Shown: positions 39,022 to 52,000 of the stretch, piece by piece
Position numbering within the stretch: the first letter of the stretch is position 1
Layout: every line of letters starts with the position of its first letter
NCBI GenBank assembly: GCA_964057225.1
Contig: OZ059898.1
Coordinates: 18,887,267 to 18,951,266 of the forward strand
Reading direction: 5' to 3'
Length of the DNA stretch: 64,000 bases
Origin: Auanema rhodensis
Taxonomy: Eukaryota > Nematoda > Chromadorea > Rhabditida > Rhabditidae
Position numbers and translations under genes: made by a program
Notes under the pieces: generated by a model
The model's database searches: none
Told to the model about the DNA's origin: nothing
The model's input: only the letters and a program-made list of their open reading frames with translations

Positions 39022-41345
39022 GAAATTTACGTGAACTTTAATTTATGCTAATTAAATGTACACGTGATGTGCACTTGGTATGTAACTCGCTTCACGTGAA
39101 AGATAAAGAGATGCGGTTTTCAAAATTAGATTCCCCATGTCCATATTAGTCTAAAAACAAATTTTTATTGATATTGGTGCATGGTAACCATGAATTTGAA
39201 ATTTACGTGAACTTTAATTTATGCTAATTAAATGTACACGTGATGTGCACTTGGTATGTAACTCGCTTCACGTGAAAGATAAAGAGATGCGGTTTTCAAA
39301 ATTAGATTCCCCATGTCCATATTAGTCTAAAAACAAATTTTTATTGATATTGGTGCATGGTAACCATGAATTTGAAATTTACGTGAACTTTAATTTATGC
39401 TAATTAAATGTACACGTGATGTGCACTTGGTATGTAACTCGCTTCACGTGAAAGATAAAGAGATGCGGTTTTCAAAATTAGATTCCCCATGTCCATATTA
39501 GTCTAAAAACAAATTTTTATTGATAGTGGTTCATGGTAACCATGACTTTGAAATTTACGTGAACTTTAATTTATGCTAATTAAATGTACACGTGATGTGC
39601 ACTTGGTATGTAACTCGCTTCACGTGAAAGATAAAGAGATGCGGTTTTCAAAATTAGATTCCCCATGTCCATATTAGTCTAAAAACAAATTTTTATTGAT
39701 ATTGGTGCATGGTAACCATGAATTTGAAATTTACGTGAACTTTAATTTATGCTAATTAAATGTACACGTGATGTGCACTTGGTATGTAACTCGCTTCACG
39801 TGAAAGATAAAGAGATGCGGTTTTCAAAATTAGATTCCCCATGTCCATATTAGTCTAAAAACAAATTTTTATTGATATTGGTGCATGGTAACCATGAATT
39901 TGAAATTTACGTGAACTTTAATTTATGCTAATTAAATGTACACGTGATGTGCACTTGGTATGTAACTCGCTTCACGTGAAAGATAAAGAGATGCGGTTTT
40001 CAAAATTAGATTCCCCATGTCCATATTAGTCTAAAAACAAATTTTTATTGATATTGGTGCATGGTAACCATGACTTTGAAATTTACGTGAACTTTAATTT
40101 ATGCTAATTAAATGTACACGTGATGTGCACTTGGTATGTAACTCGCTTCACGTGAAAGATAAAGAGATGCGGTTTTCAAAATTAGATTCCCCATGTCCAT
40201 ATTAGTCTAAAAACAAATTTTTATTGATATTGGTGCATGGTAACTATGACTTTGAAATTTACGTGAACTTTAATTTATGCTAATTAAATGTACACGTGAT
40301 GTGCACTTGGTATGTAACTCGCTTCACGTGAAAGATAAAGAGATGCGGTTTTCAAAATTAGTTTCCCCATGTCCATATTAGTCTAAAAACAAATTTTTAT
40401 TGATATTGGTGCATGGTAACCATGACTTTGAAATTTACGTGAACTTTAATTTATGCTAATTAAATGTACATGTGATGTGCACTTGGTATGTAACTCGCTT
40501 CACGTGAAAGATAAAGAGATGCGGTTTTCAAAATTAGATTCCCCATGTCCATATTAGTCTAAAAACAAATTTTTATTGATATTGGTGCATGGTAACCATG
40601 ACTTTGAAATTTACGTGAACTTAAATTTATGCTAATTAAATGTACACGTGATGTGCACTTGGTATGTAACTTGCTTCACGTGAAAGATAAAGAGATGCGG
40701 TTTTCAAAATTAAATTTCCTCATGGCCATATTAGTCTAAAAACAAATTTTTATTGATATTGGTGCATGGTAACCATGACTTTGAAATTTACGTGAACTTT
40801 AATTTATGCTAATTAAATGTACATGTGATGTGCACTTGGTATGTAACTCGCTTCACGTGAAAGATAAAGAGATGCGGTTTTCAAAATTAGATTCCCCATG
40901 TCCATATTAGTCTAAAAACAAATTTTTATTGATATTGGTGCATGGTAACCATGACTTTGAAATTTACGTGAACTTTAATTTATGCTAATTAAATGTACAC
41001 GTGATGTGCACTTGGTATGTAACTCGCTTCACATGAAAGATAAAGAGATGCGGTTCTCAAAATTAGATTCCCCATGTCCATATTAGTCTAAAAACAAATT
41101 TTTATTGATATTGGTTCATGGTAACCATGACTTTGAAATTTACGTGAACTTTAATTTATGCTAATTAAATGTACACGTGATGTGCACTTGGTATGAAACT
41201 CGCTTCACGTGAAAGATAAAGAGATGCGGTTTTCAAAATTAGATTCCCCATGTCCATATTAGTCTAAAAACAAATTTTTATTGATATTGGTGCATGGTAA
41301 CCATGACTTTGAAATTTACGTGAACTTTAATTTATGCTAATTAAG
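39022..41345. repeat. TTAAATG subfamily block (about 13 monomers)
   Basis: Every monomer end from about 39055 to 41170 reads TTAAATG in place of TTAAGTG, and the monomers are mostly close to the common type. There is no clear HOR. The variant catgaatttg recurs in the monomers at 39066, 39242, 39594 and 39770. The monomer at 40650 is the only 177 bp copy, reading taaatttcc in place of tagattcc. TTAAGTG returns at 41341-41347. The flanks are of the older TTAAGTG type. Confidence 0.87.
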
Positions 41346-41706
41346 TGTACACGTGATGTGCACTTGGTATGTAACTCGCTTCACGTGAAAGATAAAGAGA
41401 TGCGGTTTTCAAAATTAGATTCCCCATGTCCATATTAGTCTAAAAACAAATTTTTATTGATATTCGTGCATGGTAACCATGACTTTGAAATTTACGTGAA
41501 CTTTAATTTATGCTAATTAAGTGTACACGTGATGTGCACTTGGTATGTAACTCGCTTCACGTGAAAGATAAAGAGATGCGGTTTTCAAAATTAGATTCCC
41601 CATGTCCATATTAGTCTAAAAACAAATTTTTATTGATATTGGTGCATGGTAACCATGACTTTGAAATTTACGTGAACTTTAATTTATGCTAATTAAGTGT
41701 ACACGT
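41346..41706. repeat. Right flank of the TTAAATG block
   Basis: Two monomers (41355, with gatattcgtg, and 41531, common type) connect the block to the class T monomer at 41707. The same gatattcgtg, common, class T order follows the taggtaactc monomer at 34138 after one ccgcatg copy. Confidence 0.75.
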
Positions 41707-44700
41707 GATGTGCACTTGGTATGTAACTCGCTTCACATGAAAGATAAAGAGATGCGGTTTTCAAAATTAGATTCCCCATGTCCATATTAGTCTAAAAACA
41801 TATTTTTATTGATATTGGTGCATGGTAACCATGACTTTGAAATTTACGTGAATTTTAATTTATGCTAATTAAGTGTACACATGATGTGCACTTGGTATGT
41901 AACTCGTTTCACGTGAAAGATAAAGAGATGCGGTTTTCAAAATTAGATTTCGCATGTCCATATTAGTCTAAAAACAAATTTTTATTGATATTGGTGCATG
42001 GCAACCATGACTTTAAAATTTACGTGTACTTTAATTTATGCTAATTAAGTGTACACATGATGTGCACTTGGTATGTAACTCGCTTCACGTGAAAGATAAA
42101 GAGATGCGGTTTTCAAAATTAGATTCCTCATGTCCATATTAGTCTAAAAACAAATTTTTATTGATATTGGTGCATGGCAACCATGACTTTAAAATTTACG
42201 TGTACTTTAATTTATGCTAATTAAGTGTACACATGATGTGCACTTGGTATGTAACTCGCTTCACGTGAAAGATAAAGTGATGCGGTTTTCAAAATTAGAT
42301 TCCGCATGTCCATATTAGTCTAAAAACAAATTTTTATTGATATTGGTGCATGGTAACCATGACATTGAAATTTACGTGAACTTTAATTTATGCTAATTAA
42401 GTGTACACGTGATGTGCACTTGGTATGTAACTCGCTTCACGTGAAAGAAAAAGAGATGCGGTTTTCAAAATTAGATTCCGCATGTCCATATTAGTCTAAA
42501 AACAAATTTTTATTGATATTGGTGCATGGTAACCATGACTTTGAAATTTACGTGAACTTTAATTTATGCTAATTAAGTGTACACGTGATGTGCTTTTGGT
42601 ATGTAACTCGCTTCACGTGAAAGATAAAGAGATGCGGTTTTCAAAATTAGATTCCCCATGTCCATGTTAGTCCAAAAACAAATTTTTATTGATATTGGTG
42701 CATGGCAACCATGACTTTAAAATTTACGTGTACTTTAATTTATGCTAATTAAGTGTACACATGATGTGCACTTGGTATGTAACTCGCTTCACGAGAAAGA
42801 TAAAAAGGTGCGGTTTTCAAATTTAGATTTCGCGTGTCCATATTAGTCTAAAAACAAATTTTTATTGATATTGGTGCATGGCAACCATGACTTTAAAATT
42901 TACGTGTACTTTAATTTATGCTAATTAAGTGTACACATGATGTGCACTTGGTATGTAACTCGCTTCACAAGAAAGATAAAGAGATGCGGTTTTCAAAATT
43001 AGATTCCTCATGCCCATATTAGTCTAAAAACAAATTTTTATTGATATTGGTGCATGGTAACCATGACTTTGAAATTTACGTGAACTTTAATTTATGCTAA
43101 TTAAGTGTACACGTGATGTGCACTTGGTATGTAACTCGCTTCACAAGAAAGATAAAGAGATGCGGTTTTCAAAATTAGATTCCTCATGCCCATATTAGTC
43201 TAAAAACAAATTTTTATTGATATTGGTGCATGGCAACCATGACTTTGAAATTTACGTGAACTTTAATTTATGCTAATTAAGTGTACACGTGATGTGCACT
43301 TGGTATGTAACTCGCTTCACATGAAAGATAAAGAGATGCGGTTTTCAAAATTAGATTCCCCATGTCCATATTAGTCTAAAAACATATTTTTATTGATATT
43401 GGTGCATGGTAACCATGACTTTGAAATTTACGTGAATTTTAATTTATGCTAATTAAGTGTACACATGATGTGCACTTGGTATGTAACTCGCTTCACGTGA
43501 AAGATAAAGAGATGCGGTTTTCAAAATTAGATTTCGCATGTCCATATTAGTCTAAAAACAAATTTTTATTGATATTGGTGCATGGCAACCATGACTTTAA
43601 AATTTACGTGTACTTTAATTTATGCTAATTAAGTGTACACATGATGTGCACTTGGTATGTAACTCGCTTCACGTGAAAGATAAAGAGATGCGGTTTTCAA
43701 AATTAGATTCCTCATGTCCATATTAGTCTAAAAACAAATTTTTATTGATATTGGTGCATGGCAACCATGACTTTAAAATTTACGTGTACTTTAATTTATG
43801 CTAATTAAGTGTACACATGATGTGCACTTGGTATGTAACTCGCTTCACGTGAAAGATAAAGTGATGCGGTTTTCAAAATTAGATTCCGCATGTCCATATT
43901 AGTCTAAAAACAAATTCTTATTGATATTGGTGCATGGTAACCATGACTTTGAAATTTACGTGTACTTTAATTTATGCTAATTAAGTGTACACGTGATGTG
44001 CACTTGGTATGTAACTCGCTTCACGTGAAAGAAAAAGAGATGCGGTTTTCAAAATTAGATTCCCCATGTCCATATTAGTCTAAAAACAAATTCTTATTGA
44101 TATTGGTGCATGGTAACCATGACTTTGAAATTTACGTGAACTTTAATTTATGCTAATTAAGTGTACACGTGATGTGCACTTGGTATGTAAGTCGCTTCAC
44201 GTGAAAGATAAAGAGATGCGGTTTTCAAAATTAGATTCCCCATGTCCATATTAGTCCAAAAACAAATTTTTATTGATATTGGTGCATGGCAACCATGACT
44301 TTAAAATTTACGTGTACTTTAATTTATGCTAATTAAGTGTACACATGATGTGCACTTGGTATGTAACTCGCTTCACGAGAAAGATAAAAAGGTGCGGTTT
44401 TCAAATTTAGATTTCGCGTGTCCATATTAGTCTAAAAACAAATTTTTATTGATATTGGTGCATGGTAACCATGACTTTGAAATTTACGTGAACTTTAATT
44501 TATGCTAATTAAGTGTACACGTGATGTGCTTTTGGTATGTAACTCGCTTCACGTGAAAGATAAAGAGATGCGGTTTTCAAAATTAGATTCCCCATGTCCA
44601 TGTTAGTCCAAAAACAAATTTTTATTGATATTGGTGCATGGCAACCATGACTTTAAAATTTACGTGTACTTTAATTTATGCTAATTAAGTGTACACATGA

Positions 44701-47700
44701 TGTGCACTTGGTATGTAACTCGCTTCACGAGAAAGATAAAAAGGTGCGGTTTTCAAATTTAGATTTCGCGTGTCCATATTAGTCTAAAAACAAATTTTTA
44801 TTGATATTGGTGCATGGCAACCATGACTTTAAAATTTACGTGTACTTTAATTTATGCTAATTAAGTGTACACATGATGTGCACTTGGTATGTAACTCGCT
44901 TCACAAGAAAGATAAAGAGATGCGGTTTTCAAAATTAGATTCCTCATGCCCATATTAGTCTAAAAACAAATTTTTATTGATATTGGTGCATGGTAACCAT
45001 GACTTTGAAATTTACGTGAACTTTAATTTATGCTAATTAAGTGTACACGTGATGTGCACTTGGTATGTAACTCGCTTCACAAGAAAGATAAAGAGATGCG
45101 GTTTTCAAAATTAGATTCCTCATGCCCATATTAGTCTAAAAACAAATTTTTATTGATATTGGTGCATGGCAACCATGACTTTAAAATTTACGTGTACTTT
45201 AATTTATGCTAATTAAGTGTACACATGATGTGCACTTGGTATGTAACTCGCTTCACAAGAAAGATAAAGAGATGCGGTTTTCAAAATTAGATTCCTCATG
45301 CCCATATTAGTCTAAAAACAAATTTTTATTGATATTGGTGCATGGCAACCATGACTTTGAAATTTACGTGAACTTTAATTTATGCTAATTAAGTGTACAC
45401 GTGATGTGCACTTGGTATGTAACTCGCTTCACATGAAAGATAAAGAGATGCGGTTTTCAAAATTAGATTCCCCATGTCCATATTAGTCTAAAAACATATT
45501 TTTATTGATATTGGTGCATGGTAACCATGACTTTGAAATTTACGTGAATTTTAATTTATGCTAATTAAGTGTACACATGATGTGCACTTGGTATGTAACT
45601 CGCTTCACGTGAAAGATAAAGAGATGCGGTTTTCAAAATTAGATTTCGCATGTCCATATTAGTCTAAAAACAAATTTTTATTGATATTGGTGCATGGCAA
45701 CCATGACTTTAAAATTTACGTGTACTTTAATTTATGCTAATTAAGTGTACACATGATGTGCACTTGGTATGTAACTCGCTTCACGTGAAAGATAAAGAGA
45801 TGCGGTTTTCAAAATTAGATTCCTCATGTCCATATTAGTCTAAAAACAAATTTTTATTGATATTGGTGCATGGCAACCATGACTTTAAAATTTACGTGTA
45901 CTTTAATTTATGCTAATTAAGTGTACACATGATGTGCACTTGGTATGTAACTCGCTTCACGTGAAAGATAAAGTGATGCGGTTTTCAAAATTAGATTCCG
46001 CATGTCCATATTAGTCTAAAAACAAATTCTTATTGATATTGGTGCATGGTAACCATGACTTTGAAATTTACGTGTACTTTAATTTATGCTAATTAAGTGT
46101 ACACGTGATGTGCACTTGGTATGTAACTCGCTTCACGTGAAAGAAAAAGAGATGCGGTTTTCAAAATTAGATTCCCCATGTCCATATTAGTCTAAAAACA
46201 AATTCTTATTGATATTGGTGCATGGTAACCATGACTTTGAAATTTACGTGAACTTTAATTTATGCTAATTAAGTGTACACGTGATGTGCACTTGGTATGT
46301 AAGTCGCTTCACGTGAAAGATAAAGAGATGCGGTTTTCAAAATTAGATTCCCCATGTCCATATTAGTCCAAAAACAAATTTTTATTGATATTGGTGCATG
46401 GCAACCATGACTTTAAAATTTACGTGTACTTTAATTTATGCTAATTAAGTGTACACATGATGTGCACTTGGTATGTAACTCGCTTCACGAGAAAGATAAA
46501 AAGGTGCGGTTTTCAAATTTAGATTTCGCGTGTCCATATTAGTCTAAAAACAAATTTTTATTGATATTGGTGCATGGTAACCATGACTTTGAAATTTACG
46601 TGAACTTTAATTTATGCTAATTAAGTGTACACGTGATGTGCTTTTGGTATGTAACTCGCTTCACGTGAAAGATAAAGAGATGCGGTTTTCAAAATTAGAT
46701 TCCCCATGTCCATGTTAGTCCAAAAACAAATTTTTATTGATATTGGTGCATGGCAACCATGACTTTAAAATTTACGTGTACTTTAATTTATGCTAATTAA
46801 GTGTACACATGATGTGCACTTGGTATGTAACTCGCTTCACGAGAAAGATAAAAAGGTGCGGTTTTCAAATTTAGATTTCGCGTGTCCATATTAGTCTAAA
46901 AACAAATTTTTATTGATATTGGTGCATGGCAACCATGACTTTAAAATTTACGTGTACTTTAATTTATGCTAATTAAGTGTACACATGATGTGCACTTGGT
47001 ATGTAACTCGCTTCACAAGAAAGATAAAGAGATGCGGTTTTCAAAATTAGATTCCTCATGCCCATATTAGTCTAAAAACAAATTTTTATTGATATTGGTG
47101 CATGGTAACCATGACTTTGAAATTTACGTGAACTTTAATTTATGCTAATTAAGTGTACACGTGATGTGCACTTGGTATGTAACTCGCTTCACAAGAAAGA
47201 TAAAGAGATGCGGTTTTCAAAATTAGATTCCTCATGCCCATATTAGTCTAAAAACAAATTTTTATTGATATTGGTGCATGGCAACCATGACTTTAAAATT
47301 TACGTGTACTTTAATTTATGCTAATTAAGTGTACACATGATGTGCACTTGGTATGTAACTCGCTTCACGTGAAAGATAAAGTGATGCGGTTTTCAAAATT
47401 AGATTCCGCATGTCCATATTAGTCTAAAAACAAATTTTTATTGATATTGGTGCATGGCAACCATGACTTTAAAATTTACGTGTACTTTAATTTATGCTAA
47501 TTAAGTGTACACATGATGTGCACTTGGTATGTAACTCGCTTCACATGAAAGATAAAGAGATGCGGTTTTCAAAATTAGATTCCTCATGTCCATATTAGTC
47601 TAAAAACAAATTTTTATTGATATTGGTGCATGGCAACCATGACTTTAAAATTTACGTGTACTTTAATTTATGCTAATTAAGTGTACACATGATGTGCACT

Positions 47701-49098
47701 TGGTATGTAACTCGCTTCACGTGAAAGATAAAGTGATGCGGTTTTCAAAATTAGATTCCGCATGTCCATATTAGTCTAAAAACAAATTCTTATTGATATT
47801 GGTGCATGGTAACCATGACTTTGAAATTTACGTGTACTTTAATTTATGCTAATTAAGTGTACACGTGATGTGCACTTGGTATGTAACTCGCTTCACGTGA
47901 AAGAAAAAGAGATGCGGTTTTCAAAATTAGATTCCCCATGTCCATATTAGTCTAAAAACAAATTCTTATTGATATTGGTGCATGGTAACCATGACTTTGA
48001 AATTTACGTGAACTTTAATTTATGCTAATTAAGTGTACACGTGATGTGCACTTGGTATGTAAGTCGCTTCACGTGAAAGATAAAGAGATGCGGTTTTCAA
48101 AATTAGATTCCCCATGTCCATATTAGTCCAAAAACAAATTTTTATTGATATTGGTGCATGGCAACCATGACTTTAAAATTTACGTGTACTTTAATTTATG
48201 CTAATTAAGTGTACACATGATGTGCACTTGGTATGTAACTCGCTTCACGAGAAAGATAAAAAGGTGCGGTTTTCAAATTTAGATTTCGCGTGTCCATATT
48301 AGTCTAAAAACAAATTTTTATTGATATTGGTGCATGGTAACCATGACTTTGAAATTTACGTGAACTTTAATTTATGCTAATTAAGTGTACACGTGATGTG
48401 CTTTTGGTATGTAACTCGCTTCACGTGAAAGATAAAGAGATGCGGTTTTCAAAATTAGATTCCCCATGTCCATGTTAGTCCAAAAACAAATTTTTATTGA
48501 TATTGGTGCATGGCAACCATGACTTTAAAATTTACGTGTACTTTAATTTATGCTAATTAAGTGTACACATGATGTGCACTTGGTATGTAACTCGCTTCAC
48601 GAGAAAGATAAAAAGGTGCGGTTTTCAAATTTAGATTTCGCGTGTCCATATTAGTCTAAAAACAAATTTTTATTGATATTGGTGCATGGCAACCATGACT
48701 TTAAAATTTACGTGTACTTTAATTTATGCTAATTAAGTGTACACATGATGTGCACTTGGTATGTAACTCGCTTCACAAGAAAGATAAAGAGATGCGGTTT
48801 TCAAAATTAGATTCCTCATGCCCATATTAGTCTAAAAACAAATTTTTATTGATATTGGTGCATGGTAACCATGACTTTGAAATTTACGTGAACTTTAATT
48901 TATGCTAATTAAGTGTACACGTGATGTGCACTTGGTATGTAACTCGCTTCACAAGAAAGATAAAGAGATGCGGTTTTCAAAATTAGATTCCTCATGCCCA
49001 TATTAGTCTAAAAACAAATTTTTATTGATATTGGTGCATGGCAACCATGACTTTAAAATTTACGTGTACTTTAATTTATGCTAATTAAGTGTACACAT
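41707..49098. repeat. HOR with units of 9, 12, 12 and 10 monomers
   Basis: Units are 41707-43290 (1584 bp), 43291-45402 (2112 bp), 45403-47514 (2112 bp) and about 47339-49098 (1760 bp). The full order is class T with cttcacatg; tttcgcatg/C; cctcatg/C; P with attcttatt; agaaaaagag; aagtcgc with agtccaaaa; E with aaaaaggtg; gtgctttttgg-type with catgttag; E/C; then two or three cacaag catgccc copies. The gtgatgtgctttt marker lies at 42585, 44521, 46633 and 48393. The first unit lacks the aagtcgc and one E monomer. The last starts from a class P/C copy and lacks T. Confidence 0.85.
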
Positions 49099-52000
49099 GA
49101 TGTGCACTTGGTATGTAACTCGCTTCACGTGAAAGATAAAGTGATGCGGTTTTCAAAATTAGATTCCGCATGTCCATATTAGTCTAAAAACAAATTTTTA
49201 TTGATATTGGTGCATGGCAACCATGACTTTAAAATTTACGTGTACTTTAATTTATGCTAATTAAGTGTACACATGATGTGCACTTGGTATGTAACTCGCT
49301 TCACGTCAAAGATAAAGAGATGGGGTTTTCAAAATTAGATTCCCCATGTCCATATTAGTCTAAAAACAAATTTTTATTAATATTGGTGCATGGTAACCAT
49401 GACTTTGAAATTTACGTGAACTTTAATTTATGCTTATTAAGTGTACACGTGATGTGCACTTGGTATGTAACTCGCTTCACGTGAAAGATAAATGGATGCG
49501 GTTTTCAAAATTAGATTCCCCATGCCCATATTAGTCTAAAAACAAATTTTTATTGATATTGGTGCATGGCAACCATGACTTTAAAATTTACGTGTACTTT
49601 AATTTATGCTAATTAAGTGTACACATGATGTGCACTTGGTATGTAACTCGCTTCACGTCAAAGATAAAGAGATGCGGTTTTCAAAATTAGATTCTCCATG
49701 TCCATATTAGTCTAAAAACAAATTTTTATTAATATTGGTGCATGGTAACCATGACTTTGAAATTTACGTGAACTTTAATTTATGCTTATTAAGTGTACAC
49801 GTGATGTGCACTTGGTATGTAACTCGCTTCACGTGAAAGATAAAGGGATGCGATTTTCAAAATTAGATTCCCCATGTCCATATTAGTCTAAAAACAAATT
49901 ATTATTGATATTGGTGCATGGTAACCATGACTTTAAAATCAACGTGAACTTTAATTTATGCTAATTAAGTGTACACATGATGTGCACTTGGTATGTAACT
50001 CGCTTCACGTCAAAGATAAACAGATGCGGTTTTCAAAATTAGATTCCCCATGTCCATATTAGTCTAAAAACAAATTTTTATTGATATTGGTGCATGGTAA
50101 CCATGACTTTGAAATTTACGTGAACTTTAATTTATGCTAATTAAGTGTACACATGATGTGCACTTGGTATGTAACTCGCTTCACGTGAAAGATAAAGAGA
50201 TGCGGTTTTCAAAATTAGATTCCGCATGTCCATATTAGTCTAAAAACAAATTTTTATTGATATTGGTGCATGGTAACCATGACTTTGAAATTTACGTGAA
50301 CTTTAATTTATGCTAATTAAGTGTACACGTGATGTGCACTTGGTATGTAACTCGCTTCACGTGAAAGATAAAGAGATGCGGTTTTCAAAATTAGATTCCC
50401 CATGTCCATATTAGTCTAAAAACAAATTCTTATTGATATTGGTGCATGGTAACCATGACTTTGAAATTTACGTGAACTTTAATTTATGCTAATTAAGTGT
50501 ACACGTGATGTGCACTTGGTATGTAAGTCGCTTCACGTGAAAGATAAAGAGATGCGGTTTTCAAAATTAGATTCCCCATGTCCATATTAGTCCAAAAACA
50601 AATTTTTATTGATATTGGTGCATGGCAACCATGACTTTAAAATTTACGTGTAATTTAATTTATGCTAATTAAGTGTACACATGATGTGCACTTGGTATGT
50701 AACTCGCTTCACGAGAAAGATAAAAAGGTGCGGTTTTCAAATTTAGATTTCGCGTGTCCATATTAGTCTAAAAACAAATTTTTATTGATATTGGTGCATG
50801 GTAACCATGACTTTGAAATTTACGTGAACTTTAATTTATGCTAATTAAGTGTACACGTGATGTGCACTTGGTATGTAACTCGCTTCACGTCAAAGATAAA
50901 CAGATGCGGTTTTCAAAATTAGATTCCCCATGTCCATATTAGTCCAAAAACAAATTTTTATTGATATTGGTGCATGGCAACCATGACTTTAAAATTTACG
51001 TGTACTTTAATTTATGCTAATTAAGTGTACACATGATGTGCACTTGGTATGTAACTCGCTTCACGAGAAAGATAAAAAGGTGCGGTTTTCAAATTTAGAT
51101 TTCGCGTGTCCATATTAGTCTAAAAACAAATTTTTATTGATATTGGTGCATGGCAACCATGACTTTAAAATTTACGTGTACTTTAATTTATGCTAATTAA
51201 GTGTACACATGATGTGCACTTGGTATGTAACTCGCTTCACGAGAAAGATAAAAAGGTGCGGTTTTCAAATTTAGATTTCGCGTGTCCATATTAGTCTAAA
51301 AACAAATTTTTATTGATATTGGTGCATGGTAACCATGACTTTGAAATTTACGTGAACTTTAACTTATGCTAATTAAGTGTACACGTGATGTGCACTTGGT
51401 ATGTAACTCGCTTCACGTGAAAGATAAAGAGATGAGGTTTTCAAAATTAGATTCCGCATGTCCATATTAGTCTAAAAACAAATTTTTATTGATATTGGTG
51501 CATGGTAACCATGACTTTGAAATTTACGTGAACTTTAATTTATGCTAATTAAGTGTACACGTGATGTGCACTTGGTATGTAACTCGCTTCACAAGAAAGA
51601 TAAAGAGATGCGGTTTTCAAAATTAGATTCCTCATGCCCATATTAGTCTAAAAACAAATTTTTATTGATATTGGTGCATGGCAACCATGACTTTAAAATT
51701 TACGTGTACTTTAATTTATGCTAATTAAGTGTACACATGATGTGCACTTGGTATGTAACTCGCTTCATGTGAAAGATAAAGTGATGCGGTTTTCAAAATT
51801 AGATTCTCCATGTCCATATTAGTCTAAAAACAAATTATTATTGATATTGGTGCATGGTAACCATGACTTTAAAATCAACGTGAACTTTAATTTATGCTAA
51901 TTAAGTGTATACATGATGTGCACTTGGTATGTAACTCGCTTCACGTCAAAGATAAACAGATGCGGTTTTCAAAATTAGATTCCTCATGTCCATATTAGTC

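Noticed and set aside
39022-41345. Transposon insertion as the cause of the different block
   Set aside because: The block is made of the same 176 bp monomer, in phase and in orientation, with no terminal repeats or target-site duplication.
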